Source: Candidatus Omnitrophica bacterium UBA1562
GTDB lineage: Bacteria > Omnitrophota > Gorgyraeia > Gygaellales > Profunditerraquicolaceae
Assembly (NCBI GenBank): GCA_002322525.1
Contig: DCOU01000114.1
Span: forward strand, 1 to 7,777
Length of the DNA stretch: 7,777 nucleotides
Direction: 5' to 3'
Of the stretch, positions 1 through 4,205 are shown one piece after another. Under the pieces are notes generated by a model, which worked only from the letters and a program-made list of their open reading frames with translations, made no database searches and was not told the DNA's origin. The translations under genes were made by a program, and so were the position numbers. The stretch's first letter is position 1, and every line of letters starts with the position of its first letter.

Positions 1-39
1 AAAAGAGTCAAAAATTAACATAGTGCTGTAAGAAAGATC

Positions 40-163
40 GATTGATAACATGTATCCCTCGCTTAAGCACTTGAACATTTCTTCGAAATGTTCTGCGTAA
101 GCTTCGGGGTTAATTCGCACTTATAACTTACGTCGTTCTTGCGAACTCCGTAAGTTATGTGCT
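40..163 (+). repeat. Structured palindromic repeat, copy A (two-hairpin module)
   Basis: This is the first of three related copies in the window; the others are at 2628-2738 and 5575-5718. It opens with GATTGATA, also present at 5575-5582. Hairpin II (54-110) pairs ATCCC with GGGGT and GCTTA (61-65) with TAAGC (98-102), and is capped by a perfect 8-bp stem (73-80 with 86-93). The linker GGGGTTAATTCGC (106-118) is identical to 5651-5663. Hairpin III (117-162) pairs GCAC (117-120) with GTGC (159-162), leaves TT (121-122) bulged, then pairs ATAACTTACG (123-132) with CGTAAGTTAT (149-158). Inside its loop, GTTC pairs with GAAC. All pairings were read directly. The role is unknown: a REP/BIME-like interspersed repeat, mRNA stability element or processing site are possible. 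No left-end partner is visible, perhaps because the window begins here. Confidence 0.8.
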
Positions 164-240
164 GACACCTTGCCTTACACCCACCCCGACATATCGGAGT
201 GTCGGGTGCGCCGCAATTGCGGCGGGATGGGCAAGTGTTC
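164..240 (+). promoter_or_regulatory. Candidate structured 5' leader of rpsB
   Basis: Between repeat copy A and the rpsB ribosome-binding site the sequence can fold into a three-way junction. The outer stem pairs ACAC(C)TTGCC (165-174) with GGCAAGTGT (230-238). One inner hairpin pairs CCCGACA (185-191) with TGTCGGG (200-206). The other is the perfect 16-nt palindrome CGCCGCAATTGCGGCG (209-224). The region ends about 10 nt before the Shine-Dalgarno sequence. Leaders of rpsB in other bacteria are known autoregulatory sites bound by S2. Assigning that role here rests only on position and foldability, and I see no match to a known leader class. It could instead be further repeat DNA. Confidence 0.45.
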
Positions 241-250
241 ACTACTGTGA

Positions 251-256
251 AGGAGG
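251..256 (+). promoter_or_regulatory. Ribosome-binding site deciding the rpsB start
   Basis: A perfect AGGAGG lies 8 nt before the TTG at 265. It decides that start over the in-frame GTG codons at 199 and 247, which lie upstream of it or overlap it. Confidence 0.85.
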
Positions 257-264
257 AAAATAGT

Positions 265-1164
265 TTGGCTACAGAATTGATTAAAGAATTATTAGAGGCA
301 GGGGTACATTTTGGCCATAAGACTTCGCGTTGGAATCCAAAAATGAAGAAATTTATCTTTGGCGAAAGAAGCGGTATTTATATTATCGATTTGGAAAAAA
401 CCGAAGAATGTTTAAATAAAGCGAGGGATTTTTTACTGGACATAACCTTGAAAGGCGAGGTTGTGCTCTTTGTAGGAACAAAGCGGCAGGCCCAGGAAGC
501 GGTTTTGCAAGAGGCGATACGCTGCGGTATGTATTATGTAACTGAGCGTTGGCCCGGAGGGATGCTTACGAACTACGCCACGATAAAGAAGAGTATAAAC
601 CGCTTAAAAGAGATAGAAAAGATGAAGCAGGACGGTATTTTCGATAAACTAACCAAAAAAGAAGTAGCACGCCTTGAGAAGGAATTAGGCAAACTAAAGA
701 AGAATTTCTCCGGCATTGTTGCGATGGAGCGTATGCCTAAGGCGATTTTTATTGTGGATACAAAAAAAGAAGAGACAGCGGTTAAAGAAGCTAACAGGTT
801 ATCTATACCGGTTATAGGCCTTATCGATACTAATTCGAATCCGGACCTGATTATTTATCCTATTCCGGGCAACGACGATGCCACTAAATCAATACATACG
901 ATTACCAGGCTTCTTGCTGATAGCATAATCGAGGGACGCAAGAGATTCCTATCGTATCTTTCTCAGGAAGGTGTGGCTATAGAGCCGGAAAAGAAAAAAG
1001 AGGAGATGCCTTTGGTGCTTCCTGAAGAAGAGATAAAGATAAAAGAGATCGAAGAGATTGTGGAAACAACTGAAGCCCCTGCAGAGGAAACAAAACCTAC
1101 CCGGAAAATTCGCGCTAGGCCCGTTATCGAAGGAAAAGGTAAACCTGGAAAGAAGGAAGAATAA
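265..1164 (+). CDS. rpsB: 30S ribosomal protein S2
   Basis: Structural protein of the small ribosomal subunit, needed for S1 binding and translation initiation in well-studied bacteria. The 299-residue product shows the S2 hallmarks in order: EAGVHFGH (11-18), RWNPKM (22-27), a GTKRQAQ segment (71-77), RWPGGMLTN (95-103), DTNSNP (188-193) and IPGNDDA (200-206). The start is a TTG, chosen because it follows a perfect AGGAGG and gives the usual short S2 N-terminus; a longer reading frame back to 199 would run through the leader palindrome. The protein is longer than the common 230-260 residues owing to a Lys/Glu-rich tail from about residue 239, which includes an acidic stretch and then a basic end. 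It is first in the rpsB-tsf-pyrH-frr cluster. Function is certain; the exact start is very likely. Confidence 0.97.
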   Translation: MATELIKELLEAGVHFGHKTSRWNPKMKKFIFGERSGIYIIDLEKTEECLNKARDFLLDITLKGEVVLFVGTKRQAQEAVLQEAIRCGMYYVTERWPGGMLTNYATIKKSINRLKEIEKMKQDGIFDKLTKKEVARLEKELGKLKKNFSGIVAMERMPKAIFIVDTKKEETAVKEANRLSIPVIGLIDTNSNPDLIIYPIPGNDDATKSIHTITRLLADSIIEGRKRFLSYLSQEGVAIEPEKKKEEMPLVLPEEEIKIKEIEEIVETTEAPAEETKPTRKIRARPVIEGKGKPGKKEE

Positions 1165-1190
1165 ATAATTCTATCAAAATAATAAAGGGG

Positions 1191-1261
1191 GTGTCAAAGT
1201 GTCAATGTGTCAGAGTGTCAAAGAAAAAACTTTGATACTTTGATACCTGATACTTTGATAC
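1191..1261 (+). repeat. Fold-back octamer minisatellite between rpsB and tsf
   Basis: The left arm is four head-to-tail octamers GTGTCA(A/G)(A/T) at 1191-1222. After an A6 loop (1224-1229) the right arm is four TTTGATAC-type units (8, 8, 7 and 8 nt; 1231-1261). The units are complementary: GTGTCAAAG pairs with CTTTGATAC with one G-U pair, giving a stem of about 31 bp as RNA with one 1-nt bulge. It fills nearly the whole rpsB-tsf gap. There is no trailing T-tract, so it is not a typical intrinsic terminator, and the following gene needs transcription through it. It may attenuate, stabilise or process the message, or be a neutral slippage product. The structure is plain to see; the function is unknown. 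Confidence 0.85.
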
Positions 1262-1279
1262 AAACGTATCTTTGACGGG

Positions 1280-1804
1280 ATGAAGATACCTTTGGAATCA
1301 ATTAAAGAATTAAGAGAGATGACCTACGCCAGTATTATAGAATGTAAGAAGGCGCTCCAGGAGGTCAATGGAGATATCCAGAAGGCTTTGGGGTTGTTGC
1401 GTAAACGCGGCCTTGAGATCGCTAGAGGAAAACAAGGCAGGCGAGCCTTAGAAGGTAGAATTGAGGCATACGTTCATCTGGGTAATAAGATCGGCGTGTT
1501 ATTAGAAGTTGATTGTGAAACTGATTTTGTAGCAGGCAATAGCGACTTTTGCCAATTTACCAAAGATATAGCCATGCAGATAGCTGCGTGTAATCCGAAA
1601 TATATAAAAAGAGAAGACGTTCCCGCAGATGTTATTGAATCAGAGAAAGACAAAGAGCTCTTTTTTAAAGATAATTGTTTGTTGGAACAGGTTTTTATCA
1701 AGGAACCCAACCTTACTATAAAAGACTGTTTGGGCAGTTTAATTGCTAGAATTGGCGAAAATATCGTTATCCGTCGGTTTGTGCGCTATAAAATTGGCGA
1801 ATAA
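1280..1804 (+). CDS. tsf: Elongation factor Ts, short form
   Basis: Guanine-nucleotide exchange factor that recycles EF-Tu-GDP to EF-Tu-GTP in the cytoplasm. The 174-residue product begins with the UBA-like N-terminal helices (IKELREMTYASIIECKKAL, about 8-26; then NGDIQKAL). It continues into the core with the ETDFVA motif (80-85), whose Asp-Phe pair contacts the Mg site of EF-Tu in known structures. At 174 residues it is much shorter than the E. coli protein (about 280) and nearer the compact Thermus type (about 196): a single core subdomain, with no room for the duplicated one or the coiled coil. The end is natural, with GENIVIRRFVR near the C-terminus as in full-length homologues. The Shine-Dalgarno is weak (GACGGG against the ATG) and lies just after the fold-back repeat. 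The stop overlaps the pyrH start. Confidence 0.95.
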   Translation: MKIPLESIKELREMTYASIIECKKALQEVNGDIQKALGLLRKRGLEIARGKQGRRALEGRIEAYVHLGNKIGVLLEVDCETDFVAGNSDFCQFTKDIAMQIAACNPKYIKREDVPADVIESEKDKELFFKDNCLLEQVFIKEPNLTIKDCLGSLIARIGENIVIRRFVRYKIGE

Positions 1805-2529
1805 TGGCTCAAGTTCCTATCTATAAAAGGATAGTCCTAAAATTAAGCGGTGAAGCACTCCAGGGAAAAAAATCCCATGGCATTGACCATTCTGTTTTAG
1901 TTTCTATTGCCCGTCAAATAAAAGAAATAAGAGATTTACGCGTTGATGTAGCAGTGGTTCTGGGAGGAGGCAATATATTCCGCGGACAGGAAAACGTTAA
2001 TTCGCAGGGGCTCAATATGGACAGGTCAGTTGCCGATTATATGGGTATGCTTTCCACTTGCATCAACGGCTTGGCTTTGCAGGATGTGTTGGAAAAAATG
2101 GATATGCCTACCCGGGTAATGACTGCTATTGAAATGCAAAGGATAGCAGAACCTTATATTAGAAGAAGGGCGATAAGGCACCTGGAAAAAGGCCGCATAG
2201 TCATATTTGTGGCCGGAACAGGCAATCCCTATTTTACTACTGATACTACAGCAGCGCTTAGGGCGATGGAAATAAATGCAGATGCGATATTAAAAGCGAC
2301 TAAAGTAGACGGTGTTTACTCTGCTGATCCCCTGAAAGTAAAAAATGCGAAAAAATTTGACGGCTTAAAATACATCGATGTATTAAAAAAAGGCCTTAAA
2401 GTTATGGATACAACTGCCGTGAGCCTGTGTATGGATAATAAATTACCCATCGTAGTATTTAATCTCAACAAAGAAGGTAACATCCGGCGTGCCATATTGG
2501 GTGAAAAGATAGGCACTGTTGTTAAATGA
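1804..2529 (+). CDS. pyrH: Uridylate kinase (UMP kinase)
   Basis: Phosphorylates UMP to UDP with ATP, the first committed step toward UTP and CTP; cytoplasmic, hexameric in known bacteria. The 241-residue product is standard length for the bacterial amino-acid-kinase-fold UMP kinase. Motifs: KLSGEAL near the N-terminus (13-19), GGGNIFRG (54-61), the GTGNPYFTTDT substrate loop (138-148), KATKVDGVYSADP (164-176) and MDTTAVSLCMDN (201-212). The start is the ATG inside TAATG, so it shares one base with the tsf stop. No separate Shine-Dalgarno is evident, so reinitiation by ribosomes finishing tsf is likely. Order tsf-pyrH-frr is conserved widely in bacteria. A structured repeat begins at the base after its stop. 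Confidence 0.97.
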   Translation: MAQVPIYKRIVLKLSGEALQGKKSHGIDHSVLVSIARQIKEIRDLRVDVAVVLGGGNIFRGQENVNSQGLNMDRSVADYMGMLSTCINGLALQDVLEKMDMPTRVMTAIEMQRIAEPYIRRRAIRHLEKGRIVIFVAGTGNPYFTTDTTAALRAMEINADAILKATKVDGVYSADPLKVKNAKKFDGLKYIDVLKKGLKVMDTTAVSLCMDNKLPIVVFNLNKEGNIRRAILGEKIGTVVK

Positions 2530-2553
2530 AGCCCAGACTTACGGAACAAAGTG
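2530..2553 (-). repeat. Inverted half copy of hairpin III
   Basis: On the minus strand this reads as a 3' arm resembling the end of the module at 5701-5718: TTCCGTAAGT then GGGCT, preceded by CACTTTGT as in copy C hairpin III. Its 5' arm is missing. A degenerate partner CGTAAAT at 2613-2619, beyond the neighbouring palindrome, can pair with ACTTACG (2537-2543) with one mismatch. The palindrome may therefore have inserted into an older module. Confidence 0.5.
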
Positions 2554-2554
2554 A

Positions 2555-2609
2555 ACCCCGTTAGAAATTTTGTTTTATCGGGTAGTAAAAATGGTATTTC
2601 TAACGGGGT
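2555..2609 (+). repeat. Perfect 14-bp palindrome with 27-nt loop
   Basis: ACCCCGTTAGAAAT (2555-2568) is the exact reverse complement of ATTTCTAACGGGGT (2596-2609). Within the loop TTTTA (2573-2577) can pair with TAAAA (2586-2590). The left flank GTGAACCCCG (2551-2560) recurs exactly at 7719-7728, overlapping the ptsI stop. It has no T-tract, so a terminator role is not supported. It occupies the same position as the nested palindrome at 5512-5573. Confidence 0.8.
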
Positions 2610-2627
2610 GAACGTAAATTATATGCA

Positions 2628-2691
2628 CGAATTTATCCCCGCAGTTTCACTTTGTGAAGCAAAGCGAAACAAAGCGGCGGGGATTAATTCG
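2628..2691 (+). repeat. Hairpin II of copy C
   Basis: CGAATTTATCCCCGC (2628-2642) pairs with GCGGGGATTAATTCG (2677-2691) with one mismatch. Inside, GTTTCACTTTG (2644-2654) pairs with CAAAGCGAAAC (2660-2670) with one A-C mismatch and a 5-nt loop. The sequence differs from hairpin II of copies A and B, but it has the same nested two-stem plan and the same exit linker. Confidence 0.75.
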
Positions 2692-2735
2692 CACTTATAA
2701 CTTATGTCGCACTTTGTGCTCCATAAGTTATGTGC
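2691..2735 (+). repeat. Hairpin III of copy C
   Basis: GCAC (2691-2694) pairs with GTGC (2732-2735), TT (2695-2696) is bulged, and ATAACTTATG (2697-2706) pairs perfectly with CATAAGTTAT (2722-2731). In the loop GCAC (2709-2712) pairs with GTGC (2716-2719), where copy A has GTTC with GAAC. It is the same fold as 117-162 and 5662-5717, with paired substitutions. Confidence 0.85.
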
Positions 2736-2740
2736 TTATT

Positions 2741-2748
2741 AAAGGGGG
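2741..2748 (+). promoter_or_regulatory. Ribosome-binding site of frr
   Basis: AAAGGGGG lies 5 nt before the ATG at 2754. It fixes the frr start there rather than at the in-frame ATG at 2730, which would fall inside the 3' arm of hairpin III. Confidence 0.75.
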
Positions 2749-2753
2749 CAGTT

Positions 2754-3314
2754 ATGCTCACCAAAGAAACCTTGCATAATACTGAAGAAAAAATGAAAAA
2801 GGCGGTGGATTCTGTGATGCGGGAATTCTCCGAGATAAGAACAGGCAGGGCCAGCCCCAGCTTTGTAGAAGGTTTGCACATTGATTACTATGGAACGCCT
2901 ACCCTGCTTAAGCAATTGGCCTCTATTTCTGTACCTGATGCACACTTAATTGTAATACAACCCTGGGATGTGACGGTAATTGTTGAGATTGAAAAGGCGA
3001 TAATGAAATCCAATTTGGGCATTAACCCATCTAACGACGGCAAGTTGATTAGATTGTCTATACCGCCTTTATCCAAAGAGAGGCGCCAGGAACTGGTTAA
3101 GGTTGTGCACAAAATGGCAGAAGAAGGCCGGGTGTCTTTGCGCACTATAAGGCGAGAGGCTAAAGAGGCCTTAGAAAAGCTAGAAAAAGATAAGGTTATA
3201 CCCGAAGATGACAAATTCAGAGGTATTGACGAATTGCAGAAGCTTGTCGATAAATACATCGCTAAAGTTGATGAGTTGTTGAAGAATAAAGAGAAAGAAG
3301 TATTGGAGTTCTGA
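2754..3314 (+). CDS. frr: Ribosome recycling factor
   Basis: Splits post-termination ribosomes together with EF-G so that subunits can be reused; cytoplasmic. The 186-residue product matches the family's usual 185. It starts in the long three-helix domain I (helix 1 about 1-28), with the near-invariant RTGRASP at 29-35. Domain II covers about 30-105, with YYGTPTLL (45-52) and a GINPSNDGKLIRLSIPPL-type segment (89-106). Domain I resumes with RVSLRTIRREAKEAL (126-140), which carries the conserved arginines that contact rRNA. The start at 2754 gives this exact family length. The gene is the last of the rpsB cluster; instead of the uppS-cdsA genes found downstream in many bacteria, tRNA genes follow. 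Confidence 0.97.
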   Translation: MLTKETLHNTEEKMKKAVDSVMREFSEIRTGRASPSFVEGLHIDYYGTPTLLKQLASISVPDAHLIVIQPWDVTVIVEIEKAIMKSNLGINPSNDGKLIRLSIPPLSKERRQELVKVVHKMAEEGRVSLRTIRREAKEALEKLEKDKVIPEDDKFRGIDELQKLVDKYIAKVDELLKNKEKEVLEF

Positions 3315-3326
3315 TATAAAGAAATT

Positions 3327-3390
3327 GTTCATAGTCCATAGTTTTTTGTTCATTGATTTAACTATGAACTATGAACCATAAACTATGAAC
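3327..3390 (+). repeat. Fold-back heptamer minisatellite between frr and tRNA-Lys
   Basis: The left arm carries GTTCATAGT, CCATAG and GTTCAT units (3327-3353). The right arm carries ACTATGAAC-type units with a 7-8-nt period (3361-3390). The ends pair perfectly over 9 bp (3327-3335 with 3382-3390). The interior aligns as an imperfect stem with A-C mismatches and T-T gaps. It ends 5 nt before the mature tRNA-Lys 5' end. There is no T-tract after it. It has the same plan as 1191-1261 and 3475-3529, but unrelated unit sequence. Confidence 0.75.
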
Positions 3391-3395
3391 TAATT

Positions 3396-3468
3396 GGGCC
3401 TCTAGCTCATCTGGTAGAGCAGCGGCTTTTTAAGCCGCGTGTGCCGAGTTCGACTCTCGGGAGGCTCA
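3396..3468 (+). tRNA. tRNA-Lys (anticodon UUU)
   Basis: Full cloverleaf. The acceptor stem GGGCCTC pairs with GAGGCTC (one G-U pair). The D-arm is GCTC/GAGC with GG in its loop. The anticodon stem GCGGC/GCCGC has the loop TTTTTAA (anticodon TTT at 3429-3431). The T-arm is CCGAG/CTCGG with loop TTCGACT. The discriminator is A, and CCA is not encoded (CT follows), so a CCA-adding enzyme is required. It is first of three tRNA genes in a row. Confidence 0.96.
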
Positions 3469-3474
3469 CTTAAT

Positions 3475-3529
3475 TTAGCGTATAGCGGTATAGCGTTTAG
3501 AGGACTATACGCTAACCGCTAACCGCTAA
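3475..3529 (+). repeat. Fold-back heptamer minisatellite between tRNA-Lys and tRNA-Leu
   Basis: The left arm has TTAGCG, TATAGCGG, TATAGCG and TTTAG (3475-3500). The right arm is CTATACG followed by CTAACCG-type heptamers (3505-3529). The arms pair over most of their length: outer TTAGCG with CGCTAA, an inner run 3483-3489 with 3515-3521, and 3491-3496 with 3509-3514. A few bulges interrupt the stem, and the loop is AGGA (3501-3504). It fills the gap between the two tRNAs and could affect precursor processing, but no evidence shows that. Confidence 0.75.
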
Positions 3530-3538
3530 TAGAATGCT

Positions 3539-3620
3539 GGGCGGATGGCGGAACTAGAATACGCGATAGCCTTAGGAGCTATTGGGGTAACCCTTGGAGG
3601 TGCAAATCCTCTTCCGCCCA
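3539..3620 (+). tRNA. tRNA-Leu (anticodon UAG) with altered 18/55 positions
   Basis: Class II tRNA. The acceptor GGGCGGA pairs perfectly with TCCGCCC. The D-stem is GCG/CGC with an 11-nt loop. The anticodon stem ATAGC/GCTAT has the loop CTTAGGA (anticodon TAG at 3573-3575). The long variable arm is GGGG-TAA-CCCT. The T-stem GGAGG/CCTCT has loop TGCAAAT. The discriminator is A, as leucine tRNAs require, and CCA is not encoded. Oddity: aligned with ordinary leucine tRNAs, position 18 is A (3556) instead of G and position 55 is G (3602) instead of T. Positions 19 (G) and 56 (C) are normal. Stems are intact, so it is probably functional. Confidence 0.93.
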
Positions 3621-3632
3621 TAAGCAAGCTAT

Positions 3633-3708
3633 GCGGGAGTAACTCAGTTGGTAGAGTACAACGTTGCCAACGTTGTTGTCGCGGGTTCGAACCCCGTCTC
3701 CCGCTCCA
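3633..3708 (+). tRNA. tRNA-Gly (anticodon GCC), CCA encoded
   Basis: Full cloverleaf. The acceptor GCGGGAG pairs with CTCCCGC. The D-arm is ACTC/GAGT with GG in the loop. The anticodon stem CAACG/CGTTG has loop TTGCCAA (GCC at 3666-3668). The T-arm is GCGGG/CCCGT with TTCGAAC. The discriminator is T, and CCA is encoded at 3706-3708, unlike the two tRNAs before it. The ptsN-like gene starts 26 nt downstream, so the tRNAs and PTS genes may share a transcript. Confidence 0.97.
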
Positions 3709-3721
3709 TAAATGATTGTAC

Positions 3722-3728
3722 AAAGGAG
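3722..3728 (+). promoter_or_regulatory. Ribosome-binding site of the ptsN-like gene
   Basis: AAAGGAG lies 6 nt before the ATG at 3735. It excludes the in-frame GTG or TTG-type starts further upstream, which lie inside tRNA-Gly. Confidence 0.85.
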
Positions 3729-3734
3729 AAACTT

Positions 3735-4205
3735 ATGAATATTATGGACTTTTTATCAAAGAAGGCAATCTTAACTGATATCAGAGCCACAAAAAAAGAC
3801 GAAGTGATTAAAGAGCTCGTAGATACTTTGATCGCCGCTGATGAGGTTGGAAAGCGCTACCGTAATAAACTTATTGAAGCCTTAATGGCAAGGGAGTCTT
3901 TAGGCTCAACTGCTATTGGACAAGGCATAGCTATACCGCATGCAAAATCGGATTGCGTAGATAAACTCGTAGCTGCCTTTGGCCTTTCCAAAAAAGGCGT
4001 TGATTTTGACTCTTTAGATGGAGAGCCGGCATACATATTCTTTTTGTTAGTAGCTCCGCAAGATTCTGCCGGGCCTCATCTGAAAGCTCTTGCGCGGATT
4101 TCGCGCCTGCTTAGAGACAAATATTTCCGCGATAGCCTGCGCGCCTGCACAGATGATAAATCTATCATAAAGATTCTCGCTTTAGAAGATGAGAAAAAAA
4201 TTTAA
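3735..4205 (+). CDS. ptsN: PTS EIIA component, PtsN/fructose-type
   Basis: Cytoplasmic phosphocarrier that accepts phosphate from HPr. In the nitrogen-type PTS it acts as a regulator; in sugar PTS it feeds EIIB. The 156-residue product is one complete EIIA type-2 domain. The phosphorylated histidine is H69 in GIAIPHAKS (64-72), preceded by ALMARESLGSTAIG (49-62). Another family hallmark is the core strand YIFFLLVAPQDSAGPHLKALA (100-120). The length fits stand-alone EIIA-Ntr proteins (about 150-160), and no EIIB or EIIC gene is in the window, so a regulatory role is more likely than transport. The EIIA family is secure; the PtsN name is by resemblance and context. Its last 17 bases overlap yvcK, suggesting translational coupling. 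Confidence 0.88.
   Translation: MNIMDFLSKKAILTDIRATKKDEVIKELVDTLIAADEVGKRYRNKLIEALMARESLGSTAIGQGIAIPHAKSDCVDKLVAAFGLSKKGVDFDSLDGEPAYIFFLLVAPQDSAGPHLKALARISRLLRDKYFRDSLRACTDDKSIIKILALEDEKKI

Larger units (their letters stand above)
2530..2738 (+). repeat. Composite structured repeat, copy C, filling the pyrH-frr gap
   Basis: The gap is almost wholly repeat DNA made of four parts: an inverted half module (2530-2553), a 14-bp palindrome with a large loop (2555-2609), hairpin II (2628-2691) and hairpin III (2691-2735). The last two are joined by GGGGATTAATTCGC, one base longer than the linker in copies A and B. It begins at the base after the pyrH TGA and ends just before the frr ribosome-binding site. 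The order inverted module, palindrome, hairpin II, forward module is the same as in the yvcK-ptsH gap (5458-5718). The parts are described separately. Confidence 0.75.

Noticed and set aside
1..31. C-terminal end of an upstream gene
   Set aside because: Short open stretches end at stops within 31 nt in each forward frame, too little to support a protein.
72..100. TTGAAC as a -35 box for rpsB
   Set aside because: It lies within the arm of a hairpin and no credible -10 follows at proper spacing.
199..264. Extending rpsB upstream to the GTG at 199
   Set aside because: The extra residues do not resemble S2, the region is a palindromic leader, and a perfect AGGAGG precedes the TTG at 265.
1191..1261. 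CRISPR array
   Set aside because: The units are 8 bp with no spacers and the second arm is inverted, so this is a fold-back minisatellite.
2555..2609. Intrinsic terminator after pyrH
   Set aside because: The stem is long but no T-tract follows; the right arm is followed by GAACGTAAATT.
3327..3390. Terminator after frr
   Set aside because: It has no T-tract, the stem is imperfect, and the sequence is repetitive like the neighbouring fold-backs.
3526..3723. Minus-strand open frame of 65 codons across the tRNAs
   Set aside because: It is antisense to two clear tRNA genes. Apparent protein matches over such regions are artefacts of tRNA sequence.
3648..3734. Upstream extension of the ptsN-like gene into tRNA-Gly
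   Set aside because: It would translate tRNA sequence. The ATG at 3735 has a good ribosome-binding site and gives normal EIIA length.
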